Origin: Mariniphaga anaerophila | GTDB lineage: Bacteria; Bacteroidota; Bacteroidia; Bacteroidales; Prolixibacteraceae | Length of the DNA: 64,000 bases | Assembly (NCBI RefSeq): GCF_900129025.1 | Contig: NZ_FQUM01000010.1 | Span: forward strand, 58,317-122,316 | Direction: 5' to 3' | Shown here: piece by piece, positions 27,380 through 36,422 of the stretch | How the letters are laid out: the number at the start of each line of letters is the position of its first letter | Position numbering within the stretch: position 1 is the stretch's first letter | Notes under the pieces: model-generated | Databases searched by the model: none | What the model was told of the DNA's origin: nothing | What the model saw: only the letters and a program-made list of their open reading frames with translations | Program-made: the position numbers and the translations under genes

Positions 27380-27414
27380 AAAAAGCTTTCATCAAACGGT
27401 GAAAGCTTTTTTTG
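27380..27414 (+). terminator. Terminator after the rpmB-rpmG-DUF4295 operon
   Basis: AAAAAGCTTTCA (27380-27391) pairs perfectly with 27400-27411 around an eight-base loop, followed by more T. It separates the ribosomal genes from ftsY. Confidence 0.9.
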
Positions 27415-27485
27415 TTTCGGAACACGACATGCCCGGTTACCCGAAAAATATTGCTACTTTTAGCCACTACAAATTTTTTTGAATA

Positions 27486-28442
27486 ATGGGAATATTTGGA
27501 AGTTTTACCAAAAGCAAAAAAGATAATCTCGATAAAGGCCTTTCTAAAACAAAGGAAAGTGTTTTTAAAAAACTGGGGCGTGCTGTTGTGGGCAAGTCCA
27601 AGGTAGACGACGAAGTATTGGATAACCTCGAAGAGGTATTAATTACTTCGGACGTGGGGGTAGAAACAACCCTTAAAATAATTGGGCGCATCGAAGAACG
27701 GGTTTCGCGCGATAAATACCTTGGTGTAGATGAATTGAACCAAATTTTAAAGGAAGAGATTGCCGCATTGCTGGAGGAAAATAACTCAGAAGATGTTTCT
27801 GATTTTGAACTTCCTGAAACTGAAAAACCATACGTTATTATGGTTGTGGGAGTAAATGGTGTTGGAAAAACCACAACCATTGGTAAGCTGGCTCATCAAT
27901 TTAAACAGGCTGGTAAAAAGGTTTACCTTGGAGCGGCCGATACTTTCAGGGCTGCTGCCATCGAACAACTGGAAATATGGGCAGAACGGGTGGATGTTCC
28001 TATTGTGAAGCAGAAAATGGGAGCCGATCCCGCGTCTGTTGCGTACGATGCGGTATCGTCAGCCAAAGCCAACAATGCCGATGTGGTAATTATTGACACT
28101 GCCGGGCGTCTGCACAACAAAGTAAATTTGATGAATGAATTGTCTAAGATTAAAAAAGTAATGTCTCGTATTGTTCCGGGGGCACCACACGAGGTTTTGC
28201 TTATTTTAGACGGCTCTACCGGGCAGAATGCATTCGAACAGGCCAAACAGTTTACCAAAGCAACTGAAGTTACTTCTTTGGCGCTTACCAAACTCGATGG
28301 AACAGCAAAAGGAGGCGTGGTAATTGGCATTTCAGATCAGTTTAAAATTCCGGTGAAATACATTGGCATTGGAGAGAAAATGGAGCATTTGCAGATTTTT
28401 AGAAGACGTGAGTTTGTTGAATCGCTGTTTTCTGAATCCTAA
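27486..28442 (+). CDS. ftsY: Signal recognition particle receptor FtsY
   Basis: This 318-residue GTPase docks SRP-ribosome complexes at the inner membrane. The N domain is at about 1-110 and G1 is GVNGVGKTTTIGKLA (near 122). ADTFRAAA is the second G element, DTAGRLHNK is G3, TKLDGTAKGG is G4 and GIGEKMEHLQIF closes the protein. It lacks the acidic A domain, normal for this phylum. In many Bacteroidota rimO follows ftsY; here it does not. Confidence 0.96.
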   Translation: MGIFGSFTKSKKDNLDKGLSKTKESVFKKLGRAVVGKSKVDDEVLDNLEEVLITSDVGVETTLKIIGRIEERVSRDKYLGVDELNQILKEEIAALLEENNSEDVSDFELPETEKPYVIMVVGVNGVGKTTTIGKLAHQFKQAGKKVYLGAADTFRAAAIEQLEIWAERVDVPIVKQKMGADPASVAYDAVSSAKANNADVVIIDTAGRLHNKVNLMNELSKIKKVMSRIVPGAPHEVLLILDGSTGQNAFEQAKQFTKATEVTSLALTKLDGTAKGGVVIGISDQFKIPVKYIGIGEKMEHLQIFRRREFVESLFSES

Positions 28443-28820
28443 TACTTTTTCCCGGGGGGTAATTTCCTGTCGTTGTTTTTTGTGTAGGTCGCGCAGTTGT
28501 TGGAATTACGACTGTGTTGAATTTGCATATTAAGGAGTTTCATGCAAATTTTGCGGGCATAATTGCCCCGTAAAAGTGAAAGCTGCCAACTACTTGAATA
28601 CTGGCCAGAGTACCTTCTCTCGATAATTTTTTTGTTCAAAAAAACAAAATGGATCTGCATTTTGTCTGGCAACCATGTTTCTCATTTTTTGCTTGTTCGC
28701 AATAACATTGAACTTTTTATTGTAATTTTCTGTGTTCTAATGTTTCGACGTTTCTTTTTGTGGCATAAAATATTTATGTAAAACGAATGAAAGAACTGTC
28801 GAAAATGAATATTGTACCAG
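28443..28820. other. 378-base intergenic region with hairpins
   Basis: No convincing gene was found. AATTTGCAT (28520-28528) pairs with ATGCAAATT (28542-28550), and GGGCA/TGCCC at about 28555-28567 gives a second small hairpin directly after it. These could end the ftsY transcript, though no T-run follows either. A 77-codon minus-strand frame (28439-28672) has no family features and is not called. Confidence 0.4.
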
Positions 28821-29594
28821 ATGAAAACAATAGAAGAAAGTGTTGTATTGGCAATGGATGGCGATGATGAGAAGCTTTTTCCTTATTTGCCTTACATTTT
28901 ACAAGACATTTGGGAAATTGGAGCCGACCCCGGTGTTATTATTGACTTAATAAGCAGCCGTTTTCGTAATTGTGCAGATTTGAATGTTTTGGACTTAGGT
29001 TGCGGCAAAGGTGCGGTTTCTGTACGTGTAGCCAAAGAGCTTGGTTGTCGTTGCCTGGGAATTGATGCAGTGGAGGCGTTTATTGCGGTTGCACAACAAA
29101 AAAGTCAGGAATATCAAGTTAGGCATCTTTGTACGTTTGAGGCGGGTGATATCCGGAAACGGGTAAATAGTTTATCTGGTTTTGATGTTGTTGTTCTTGG
29201 CGCAATTGGCCCTGTATTTGGCAACTATTATGAAACGCTAACTACTTTATTCGGATGCCTCAATAGAAAAGGAATTTTTATAATAGATGACGGATACATC
29301 GGTGATGAAAGTGAATTCTGTCATCCGCAAATGTTTAAGAGAAAGGAGATGCTTGAGCAAATTCATCTGGCAGGTATGGAGATTGTTGAACAGCGTATTT
29401 TCCCGAGGAAAGAATTAGTGGAGGAAGACGAGTGCATTTTCAAAAGATTGAAAAAAAGATGCCTGGAGTTATCCGAAAAACATCCTGACAAGCAGCAATT
29501 GTTTTTTGACTACATCAGAAAACAGGAAGTAGAAAATGATATCCTTGAAAATAAAATAGTTGTTGCAACTATGGTGATTAAGGCCAGAAACTAA
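28821..29594 (+). CDS. Class I SAM-dependent methyltransferase
   Basis: The protein has 257 residues from the ATG at 28821; an in-frame TTG at 28812 adds only three residues. Motif I, VLDLGCGKGAVSVRVA (near 58), is a good SAM-binding loop. GIDAVEAFIAVAQQ is the acidic second motif and FDVVVLGAIGPVF the fourth. The C-terminal part (IFIIDDGYIGDE) is consistent with small-molecule methyltransferases of the UbiE/methyltransf_11/25 kind. Substrate unknown. It stands alone and converges with the gntP gene. Confidence 0.8.
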   Translation: MKTIEESVVLAMDGDDEKLFPYLPYILQDIWEIGADPGVIIDLISSRFRNCADLNVLDLGCGKGAVSVRVAKELGCRCLGIDAVEAFIAVAQQKSQEYQVRHLCTFEAGDIRKRVNSLSGFDVVVLGAIGPVFGNYYETLTTLFGCLNRKGIFIIDDGYIGDESEFCHPQMFKRKEMLEQIHLAGMEIVEQRIFPRKELVEEDECIFKRLKKRCLELSEKHPDKQQLFFDYIRKQEVENDILENKIVVATMVIKARN

Positions 29595-29643
29595 ACTCCC
29601 TGGGGAAAACAGTATTCTCGATTTTTGGTTGAAAACATTTTGA

Positions 29644-30990
29644 TTATACAAAAAACAGGCTCAGAATGAAAATAAAAATCATTGCACTAACTCCCTGAAT
29701 AAGTGTTGCAACGGTGTGTGTTTTGTATCCTGTTTTTACATCCATCCCTGAAAATTGAGTCACTACCCAAAAGAAACTGTCGTTGGCGTGAGAGATGGTC
29801 ATGGCGCCGGCGCCGGTTGCCATAACAGCCAGTACTTTTCCATTTAACGAATCCAGGCCAATGGAAGAAAGCAACGGCGCAATAAGGGCCGATGTTGCAA
29901 CCAGCGCCACTGTGGATGACCCCTGTGCTGTTTTAAAAGCAGCTGCAATAATAAAAGGGAGAAAAATTCCCAGTTGGTAATCTGCCAGCATGTTGCCCAA
30001 CGTTTCACCAATATGCGTTTCTTTAAGGATGGCGCCAAAAGCTCCTCCTGCACCGGTAATAAGCAGAATTGGCGCTGCTGCGCTAATTCCATCGCCAATC
30101 CAGCCGGTAAGTGTTTCTTTGTTTAGTGCAGGAAACAGCAGGAATGAAAGTAAAAAACCGATAAGAAGAGCATTTACCGGTTGTCCGGAAAAGTTGAGGA
30201 ATGAAACAAAAAATCCTTCGCCTAAAGGTTTTGAAGGATAAGTGGCTACAGAACGAAGCGCGATGAGAAAAATCGGCACCAGAATTGGCATCAGCGCTTT
30301 GGCTGCCGATGGCAGTTTTATTGCGCCGTGCAATTCAGCCGAGGGAGTTTCTGTGTCTTCGGTTGTTGTGAATTTTTTTCCGGCAAACGATGCCCATGCA
30401 TAACCGGCAAAAAGTGCGACCAGCCCCACCGCCAGCCCGAACAGAATAACCAGTCCCAACTGATCGTTAAGTCCGAGGTTACCGGCAGCAGCAATTGGCC
30501 CGGGAGTAGGAGGCACAAATGTGTGCGCGGCATAAAGCCCGGTTGCAAGTGCAATGGAAAGCGCAACCGAAGGTTTTCCGGTTTGATGCACCAGTGACTT
30601 TTTTAATGAAGAAAGAATTACATAAGCCGAATCACAAAAAACAGGAATGGAAACGATGTATCCGATAATGGACATGGCCAACGCCGGATAACGTTTCCCT
30701 ACCAGTTTCAATACAATATCAGCAAGCTTTATGGCGGCGTTTGACTTTTCTAAAACAGTACCGATGATAGTTCCCAAAACGATTACGATGCCAATGTAAG
30801 CCATGATGTCCCCGAAGCCACGGGCAATGGAAGCCGCAATGTTTTCAATTGGTAGTCCGGCCAGTGCGCCCGCCACGTATGATGCAAGCAGCAGAACGAT
30901 AAACGGATGCAGTTTCAGGCGTGTTGTGCCAATAATTATAAAAAGAACCGAAATCAACAGTACCGAGATGAGCCAAAGTCCTTCGGGCAT
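29644..30990 (-). CDS. GntP-family gluconate:H+ symporter
   Basis: This 448-residue polytopic inner-membrane protein has about 12-14 hydrophobic segments. Signature parts are RLKLHPFIVLLLASYVAG near the N-terminus, IPVFCDSAYVILSSL, HTFVPPTPGPIAAAG and GAGAMTISHANDSFFWVVTQFSG, all typical of GntP permeases that import gluconate or related sugar acids with protons. It follows the NIF3-like gene by 12 bases, so the two are probably co-transcribed. Substrate cannot be fixed without neighbours for gluconate kinase. Confidence 0.9.
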   Translation of the reverse strand: MPEGLWLISVLLISVLFIIIGTTRLKLHPFIVLLLASYVAGALAGLPIENIAASIARGFGDIMAYIGIVIVLGTIIGTVLEKSNAAIKLADIVLKLVGKRYPALAMSIIGYIVSIPVFCDSAYVILSSLKKSLVHQTGKPSVALSIALATGLYAAHTFVPPTPGPIAAAGNLGLNDQLGLVILFGLAVGLVALFAGYAWASFAGKKFTTTEDTETPSAELHGAIKLPSAAKALMPILVPIFLIALRSVATYPSKPLGEGFFVSFLNFSGQPVNALLIGFLLSFLLFPALNKETLTGWIGDGISAAAPILLITGAGGAFGAILKETHIGETLGNMLADYQLGIFLPFIIAAAFKTAQGSSTVALVATSALIAPLLSSIGLDSLNGKVLAVMATGAGAMTISHANDSFFWVVTQFSGMDVKTGYKTHTVATLIQGVSAMIFIFILSLFFV

Positions 30991-31002
30991 TGCGCAGGGG
31001 AT

Positions 31003-31857
31003 TTATAACGTTTTAAAATTAAGCTGATTCTCAATGAAATGAATCGGAACTTCAGTGACAAATTTTTCGAGCCACTCTGCACAGTACTTCATTCCTGCTT
31101 CTTCAGACTTGGTGTGTCCAATAAAAATAATGGCTTTGTTTCGTCCCTGTTGCACTGCGTCGTTCATGTAAAGGTACGTTTCCCATTCGCGTGCCTCGCC
31201 GGCAAGCAGTACTTCCATTTTGTCGTTTCCCAGCATTTCTATATGCCGCTGTCCGCCCGGCGCGCCGGCCATAATTGCCAGCTTTGTAAACTTCATGTCG
31301 GGGTTGCCAATAATCCTTACCGTTTCCAGGTTAAGCTTTTCTTTCAGTTCTGCAGAATAATCTTCCAGCGTTTGTTCAGGGAGGTGAAAAAAGGTTCTGG
31401 AGCCATTATCCGAGTATTTTTCCAGATCCAATTTGCGAATCATTCCCGCCCTGATTCCGTCCGGGTCTGTTCTGTGAATGTGATCGTGAAACCTGAAAAT
31501 TACCAGGTTGTGTTTTTTGATGAATTCCATTTTTTCGTTGAAAACCGGATCGTTCGAGTAACTTCCGGTTTCATCAAGATGATTGTAAAATATCGGCTCG
31601 TGCGTAATTATAAAGTTTGACCCCAATTCAACGGCCTTCTTTAAAACCTGCATGTCGGCAAACATACACACAGTAATGCTGTTTATTTTTGTTTTGGGAT
31701 TTCCTGCTTTAAAAGTGTCCACTGTTTCGTCCGACCAGTTGCAGGTAACATGGTCTTTTATCCGGGTTACAACGTCTTCCGGAGTAATTTCCCGGTTTTG
31801 TGCATGCATAAAAAAGGGAATCAACAAGAGAAATGTGGTTGAAATATTTGCTTTCAT
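31003..31857 (-). CDS. Secreted NIF3-like dinuclear metal protein
   Basis: This 284-residue protein of the NIF3/GTP cyclohydrolase-I-type family has metal-ligand segments ITHEPIFYNH (near 85), FRFHDHIHRTDPDG and IFIGHTKSEEAGMKY (near 245). Unlike the usual cytosolic members it starts with a clear signal peptide (STTFLLLIPFFMHAQ, about 6-20), so it should work in the periplasm. It precedes gntP by 12 bases, suggesting a link with sugar-acid uptake. The function is unknown. Confidence 0.8.
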   Translation of the reverse strand: MKANISTTFLLLIPFFMHAQNREITPEDVVTRIKDHVTCNWSDETVDTFKAGNPKTKINSITVCMFADMQVLKKAVELGSNFIITHEPIFYNHLDETGSYSNDPVFNEKMEFIKKHNLVIFRFHDHIHRTDPDGIRAGMIRKLDLEKYSDNGSRTFFHLPEQTLEDYSAELKEKLNLETVRIIGNPDMKFTKLAIMAGAPGGQRHIEMLGNDKMEVLLAGEAREWETYLYMNDAVQQGRNKAIIFIGHTKSEEAGMKYCAEWLEKFVTEVPIHFIENQLNFKTL

Positions 31858-32219
31858 TCGTTTTTTGATTGTTTGTTTTTGTTTGTGATACTGAAACTTA
31901 CACGTTAAATACCTGCACGTTTCATAAAAAAAATCTATTTCGCTATAAAAGTAATTGATTTTTCGATTACGAAGAAGTTAAATCTTCACGGAAAAGGTTA
32001 AAAATACTGGTTGTGCAGGCTGTTTAACATAGCTTTTTCAGCAAACTCTAACTGGAACAGCGTGATATCAATTTTTCGGGTTTGGGGCTACGTTAAGTTT
32101 GTGACAAAAGTTACACGATGTTGATACATATCAAGGTAATAAAGATAAATTTGTCGTTTATTCTCAGAATAAATTGTCTATATTCGGCACCCTGAATTTA
32201 AAATCAAATTTTTATAATT
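31858..32219. other. Divergent 362-base promoter region
   Basis: The spacer lies between the minus-strand NIF3-like gene and the plus-strand antiporter. It is AT-rich and contains the candidate -7 box at 32146-32153. No gene or RNA was recognised. Confidence 0.4.
32146..32153 (+). promoter_or_regulatory. Candidate -7 box for the antiporter gene
   Basis: TAAATTTG matches TAnnTTTG exactly, 66 bases before the start codon. The upstream TTG at 32121-32123 is only a partial -33 box and is slightly too far away. Confidence 0.45.
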
Positions 32220-33530
32220 ATGAATCATGGAATTGTTGAATCAATGCCCTTGTGGATGTCGTTACCATTCCTGGTAATGTTGCTGTTTATTGCAGTGGGG
32301 CCATTGTTATTCAATCATTGGTGGGAAAAAAACAAAAACAAATTAATTGTTTCTCTTGTGCTGGGTATTCCGGTATCAATTGTTTTAATTCTCCGTGGTT
32401 TGCAACACGAGTTGATGCACCAAATTTTGTTTGATTACATCCCGTTTATTATTCTGTTGGGTGCTCTTTTTGTTATTACAGGAGGCATTCACCTGAAAGG
32501 CGACATCGAAGCAAAACCGATTACCAATACCTTGTTTTTGGCTATCGGGGCAGTGCTTGCATCGTTTATGGGAACTACCGGAGCAGCAATGTTGCTGATT
32601 CGCCCGCTCATCAGAACCAACGAAGAACGGAAGTTTAAAGTGCATACAATCCTGTTTTTTATAGCCATTGTGGCTAATGCAGGTGGTATGTTAACTCCGC
32701 TGGGCGATCCTCCGCTTTTTCTGTTGTATTTGAGGGGGGCGCCGTTTACCTGGTTTTTTGAGTTGTTCTGGCCATGGCTTTTTGTGAATTCGACATTTCT
32801 GATACTCTTTTTCATTACTGATAGTTACTACCATGCAAAAGAGCCAATTGCTGCAATTGCAAAAGATCGTTCGGTTCGTGAGCCCATCCGGTTAGAAGGA
32901 AAATTAAACTTTGTTTTTCTGATTGGCGTAATTTTGTCAGTTGCTTTTCTTAATCAGCAATTTATTCCTGCAATTCATGATAACCATTACTTTGCTTTTA
33001 TTCGCGAAGGTGTTATTCTGACGATGGCTATTTTGTCGTTGACAACCAGCAACAAAACAATGCGTTATGTTTCTAATAACTTTACATGGACTCCAATTAT
33101 TGAAGTAGCTTTCCTTTTCTTTGGAATTTTCATCACCATGGTTCCGGCGTTAATTTACCTGCGGGAAAATGCCGGGTCATTTGGAATTGATTCTCCTGCG
33201 CTTTTCTACAGTGCAACCGGAGGATTAAGCGCTTTCCTGGATAACGCACCGACTGCAGTATCTTTTCATAATTTGGCGCTGGGAATGGCCAATCAGCTTG
33301 GAAGCACAAACCTGGTTGCCGGAATACCCGAAATCTTCCTGAAAGCAATTAGTCTGGGAGCTGTATTTTTTGGAGCGATGACTTATATTGGAAACGGTCC
33401 GAATTTTATGGTAAAAGCAATTGCCGAAGAAAATAAGATTGAGATGCCGGGTTTCTTCGCATACATTTTTAAGTTTTCAGTAGTTGTTTTATTGCCCGTT
33501 TACGTGTTAACACAATACCTTTTTCTGTAG
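32220..33530 (+). CDS. Sodium:proton antiporter / ion transporter (IT) superfamily protein
   Basis: This 436-residue membrane protein has about 11-12 helices. Signature stretches are SFMGTTGAAMLLIRPLIR (near 118), ANAGGMLTPLGDPPLFLLYLRG and GGLSAFLDNAPTAVSFHNLALG, with FFGAMTYIGNGPNFMVKAIAEE near the C-terminus. These features place it with the NhaD-like/citrate transporter group often annotated as a Na+/H+ antiporter. It stands alone with its own promoter and terminator. The ion specificity is a family guess. Confidence 0.85.
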   Translation: MNHGIVESMPLWMSLPFLVMLLFIAVGPLLFNHWWEKNKNKLIVSLVLGIPVSIVLILRGLQHELMHQILFDYIPFIILLGALFVITGGIHLKGDIEAKPITNTLFLAIGAVLASFMGTTGAAMLLIRPLIRTNEERKFKVHTILFFIAIVANAGGMLTPLGDPPLFLLYLRGAPFTWFFELFWPWLFVNSTFLILFFITDSYYHAKEPIAAIAKDRSVREPIRLEGKLNFVFLIGVILSVAFLNQQFIPAIHDNHYFAFIREGVILTMAILSLTTSNKTMRYVSNNFTWTPIIEVAFLFFGIFITMVPALIYLRENAGSFGIDSPALFYSATGGLSAFLDNAPTAVSFHNLALGMANQLGSTNLVAGIPEIFLKAISLGAVFFGAMTYIGNGPNFMVKAIAEENKIEMPGFFAYIFKFSVVVLLPVYVLTQYLFL

Positions 33531-33550
33531 AAAAAGAACACAGATAAATG

Positions 33551-33586
33551 AAAATCGTCGGGAATTAATTTCCGGCGATTTTTTTT
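33551..33586 (+). terminator. Terminator after the antiporter gene
   Basis: AAAATCGtCGG (33551-33561) pairs with 33573-33583 with one G-T wobble, a loop of about 12 bases and an eight-T run. Confidence 0.88.
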
Positions 33587-33764
33587 GCTCTATACTTTAT
33601 GTTTGGAGTAATAGTTTGACGGTAACACTTTGGGGTGTTTTTATATTTTAACCTGATGTGTTTTGGAAAATAGCAATGTTAAGACAGGTTAAAAAGCAAC
33701 AGCGTCGCTTAAAAAAAAGAAAAAACAATTTTAGTTTGTTTTTAATCTTATAGTTTTGCCGGCC

Positions 33765-34661
33765 ATGAAAAACAGAAAAATGAGAAACAAAAATTTGATA
33801 ATTCTTCTTTTAGCTTTAGTGATTGTAAGTTGTGGTGCCCCGAAAAACCTGATTTCGTATAAAGAAAATGCGGAGTTGGCAGCGAGTGGCGGAAATTACA
33901 CGGAAGCAACAAAAGCCTGGAAAGAGTACTTTGCTCAGTTTCCGGGAATGAATGAATTGGACGGAGCCGAGTATGCCCGGGCTGCTCAAACCGCCATGAA
34001 AGCCGGAGACTCCGGGCTGGCAGTTGAGTGGTTCGACCAGGCTCGCTACAAAAACTACGGCGATGCTGAAATGTACGCCACCCTCGCCGGTATTTACCAG
34101 GAACAGGGAAATCTTTCCAAAGAGCTTTCGGCACTTGAGTTTTTAAAGACCAATTTTGAAAACGAATCATCCAATATAAACAACAGGCTTTTTTCGATAT
34201 ACGATGAAACAGGCATGAAAGAAAAAGCCTTGGAGGCGTGGGATGATTTGTCGCAGGAAGAAAAAAGCAGTGAGCAAAACCTGGAAAAATATTTTTTGCT
34301 GAACAGGGAAAAGGGAAACGATCAGCTATGTGATTCCGTTAGCATTGCTTTGCTGAATGTGAACCCGGAAAACGTTCCGGCACTGGAATGGACTGCTCCC
34401 AAAATTTATCATTTCGCGGAAAAACGCTACCAGACCGAAATGGCAAATTACGAAAAGAATCGCACCCGGAGCCAGTATCGTATTTTGTTAAAGGAGCTCG
34501 ATAAAGTAACTGCAGATTTTAAGAAATCGCTGGGGTATTTTGAGAAGTTGTGGAAGCTGAGGCCCGATTCGCGTAAAGAATATGCCGGTTACATGTCGAA
34601 CATTTACGTGCGTTTTAACGACGAGAAAAAAGCCGCTTATTACCGAAATTTTTTGGATTAG
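33765..34661 (+). CDS. TPR-like lipoprotein
   Basis: The protein has 298 residues from the ATG at 33765. A TTG three codons earlier is not needed, and a second ATG at 33780 is also possible. The signal peptide LIILLLALVIVSC ends in a lipobox Cys. The rest is helical with TPR-like pairs (ASGGNYTEATKAWKEYFAQFP; AEMYATLAGIYQEQGNLSKE; DDLSQEEKSSEQNLEKYFLL) and a late ARKEYAGYMSNIY-type repeat. It is probably a periplasm-facing scaffold; no catalytic residues are visible. TAGTTTTG at 33751-33758 matches a -7 box but is very close to the start. Confidence 0.75.
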   Translation: MKNRKMRNKNLIILLLALVIVSCGAPKNLISYKENAELAASGGNYTEATKAWKEYFAQFPGMNELDGAEYARAAQTAMKAGDSGLAVEWFDQARYKNYGDAEMYATLAGIYQEQGNLSKELSALEFLKTNFENESSNINNRLFSIYDETGMKEKALEAWDDLSQEEKSSEQNLEKYFLLNREKGNDQLCDSVSIALLNVNPENVPALEWTAPKIYHFAEKRYQTEMANYEKNRTRSQYRILLKELDKVTADFKKSLGYFEKLWKLRPDSRKEYAGYMSNIYVRFNDEKKAAYYRNFLD

Positions 34662-34687
34662 CTGTTTTGATAATTTTGAACAGCTTT

Positions 34688-35425
34688 TTATTGAGCTTCG
34701 GTTATTTGCGCAAGATAATCGAAATGCTCTCCTTCTTTAACTTTTTTGCAGTTCAGTCCTATGTCGCTACATATTTTCCGGAGCGTTTCAAAATCGGTAT
34801 ATAACCAACGAAAGGTTGTTTGGGCATCCTTATAAATAAGCTCGTACTCCATTTCACCAAAATATGCGTCACTGGCTAAGTCCACCCAAACAGAACCGTC
34901 CTCTTCTTCAAAAAGGTAGCTAATGTCAGACGAGTCAATCAGAATTTGTCCGTTTTTATTTAGCATGCTTTTCAGGCGGATGAGCAAATTTTTCAGCCCT
35001 TCTAAGGTTTCGCCGAGCCCGGTTCCGTTCATTAAAATCAGAATGGTATCAAATCCTTTTTCATTAAAATGAAAAATGTCTGAGCATACGACCTGGTTAA
35101 CTCCTCTTTTTTTCATTACATCGGCTGCCAGCTTCGATTTTTCCAGGGCAATTACATCCAGCCCCTGTTTTTGTAATTCCAGTGCATGGCACCCGGCAGC
35201 TGCTCCAACGTCCAGAATTCTTCCCTTGCAGTGATTTACTGCTATTCCTTCCAAATCCTGCATATCCTCCGTGCTTCTGAAAAACAACGCAGGAGAGAGC
35301 GATTCTCCTTCGGTGTAGTTGGTGTGTATTTCAATATCAGGAGCCTCGCCAAACTCAAAATAATCGGCAATTGCCCTTCCAATGGGATCGTTCATGTGTG
35401 TATTTTTCAATAATTTATTCAACAT
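34688..35425 (-). CDS. Class I SAM-dependent methyltransferase next to an FRG gene
   Basis: The protein has 245 residues; an internal Met (residue 11, at 35395) could be the true start. Motif I is RILDVGAAAGCHALELQKQG (near 70), with VIALEKSKLAADVM as the acidic second motif and DTILILMNGTGLGETLEGL further on. The full-length start overlaps the stop of the upstream FRG-domain gene by 11 bases, so the two are translationally linked. The substrate is unknown. It converges with the TPR lipoprotein with a 26-base gap. Confidence 0.8.
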   Translation of the reverse strand: MLNKLLKNTHMNDPIGRAIADYFEFGEAPDIEIHTNYTEGESLSPALFFRSTEDMQDLEGIAVNHCKGRILDVGAAAGCHALELQKQGLDVIALEKSKLAADVMKKRGVNQVVCSDIFHFNEKGFDTILILMNGTGLGETLEGLKNLLIRLKSMLNKNGQILIDSSDISYLFEEEDGSVWVDLASDAYFGEMEYELIYKDAQTTFRWLYTDFETLRKICSDIGLNCKKVKEGEHFDYLAQITEAQ

Positions 35426-36230
35426 TATTTTTGGGCTGATAATGCCTTTTTAGCCAGCTCGCCAGCCCGTCGAGCCCCTGAAAAAGCACTCGCTCGGTGA
35501 TGTTTGCCTGATCAAGTTTATCGCGCACTTCCCATTTCAACTCTGCCGGGATAATAATCCGTCGATAAAGATCGGGGTGTTTAATCAGCCACTCATCGAA
35601 GATGGCAGTAGGATTGGTCATAATGGAGAACAACGCAAACTGGTTGACAATTCGCTCATCCAGCGATGGCGGCTCGAAAAAAAGTACATTTCCGGGCCCA
35701 ATTATTTCGTCGAATTTTTGAAGTGTGATAAATTCTGATTCGAGCATTTCCACGGTAAAAGCATTGCATTGTTCCTGACTGAGTAAGGCATTTAGCGGTT
35801 CAGGGATTAAACGGTTTACTTTTACAAAATCGACTTTCCATATCACTCCGTCAACATCGAATTTTTCAGTATTTGAAGTGGCAAAATGCATGGCAACAAA
35901 AGGGGAGTAGGTCCAGTCCAGTAACCGGGTTGTGAGCCCGTGATGCTGTGCCAGCACCAACGACCGCAATTGTGTATTGGTAAGCTGAGGCTCGCTGGTC
36001 CGGGCATACTTTCTGAAATTTCGGAGAAGATGGTATTCCAGCTCGGGGTGACGACCGCAGTTTCTCAAAAAACTGTTTTTCAACTGGTAGGTGCAGTCAG
36101 ACAATCCTCTGAAAGCATAATCGCTTCTGTACCTTCCCAGCTGCGGTTTCCATGCATCATGATACACTTCCTCAACCAGTTGATTCCATGTTTTTACCAC
36201 CACATCGTTAGCCGTTATCTTGCAGGTCAT
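35415..36230 (-). CDS. FRG-domain protein
   Basis: This 271-residue cytosolic protein has the FRG signature in order: YAFRGLSDCTYQLKNS (near 40), HLLRNFRKYA, and the hallmark LAQHHGLTTRLLDWTYSPFVAMHFA (about 92-117, split by positions). FRG domains occur alone or inside antiphage and toxin-like proteins, and their activity is poorly known. The standalone form with an overlapping methyltransferase gene is notable. No toxin, nuclease or NTPase domain is visible here, so a defence role is only a possibility. Confidence 0.88.
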   Translation of the reverse strand: MTCKITANDVVVKTWNQLVEEVYHDAWKPQLGRYRSDYAFRGLSDCTYQLKNSFLRNCGRHPELEYHLLRNFRKYARTSEPQLTNTQLRSLVLAQHHGLTTRLLDWTYSPFVAMHFATSNTEKFDVDGVIWKVDFVKVNRLIPEPLNALLSQEQCNAFTVEMLESEFITLQKFDEIIGPGNVLFFEPPSLDERIVNQFALFSIMTNPTAIFDEWLIKHPDLYRRIIIPAELKWEVRDKLDQANITERVLFQGLDGLASWLKRHYQPKNNVE

Positions 36231-36422
36231 TTTATCCTTTTTCGTTTTGGTGCTAAATTACGAAACAAACATGAGCTGCAATAGCAGTATCTGGATAAAC
36301 ATTGTTTTTGCTCGCAATTTACACGTAAGTGCGGTGCAACGTTCTTCTGTTTTATGTTTAAAAAAGTACTGGAAAATTATTTTTGTTGGAACTATCTGTT
36401 TATTTTGCATCGACTTAATCTT

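Noticed and set aside
28439..28672. Minus-strand 77-codon frame after ftsY
   Set aside because: No family features, overlaps hairpins and the ftsY stop; composition looks random.
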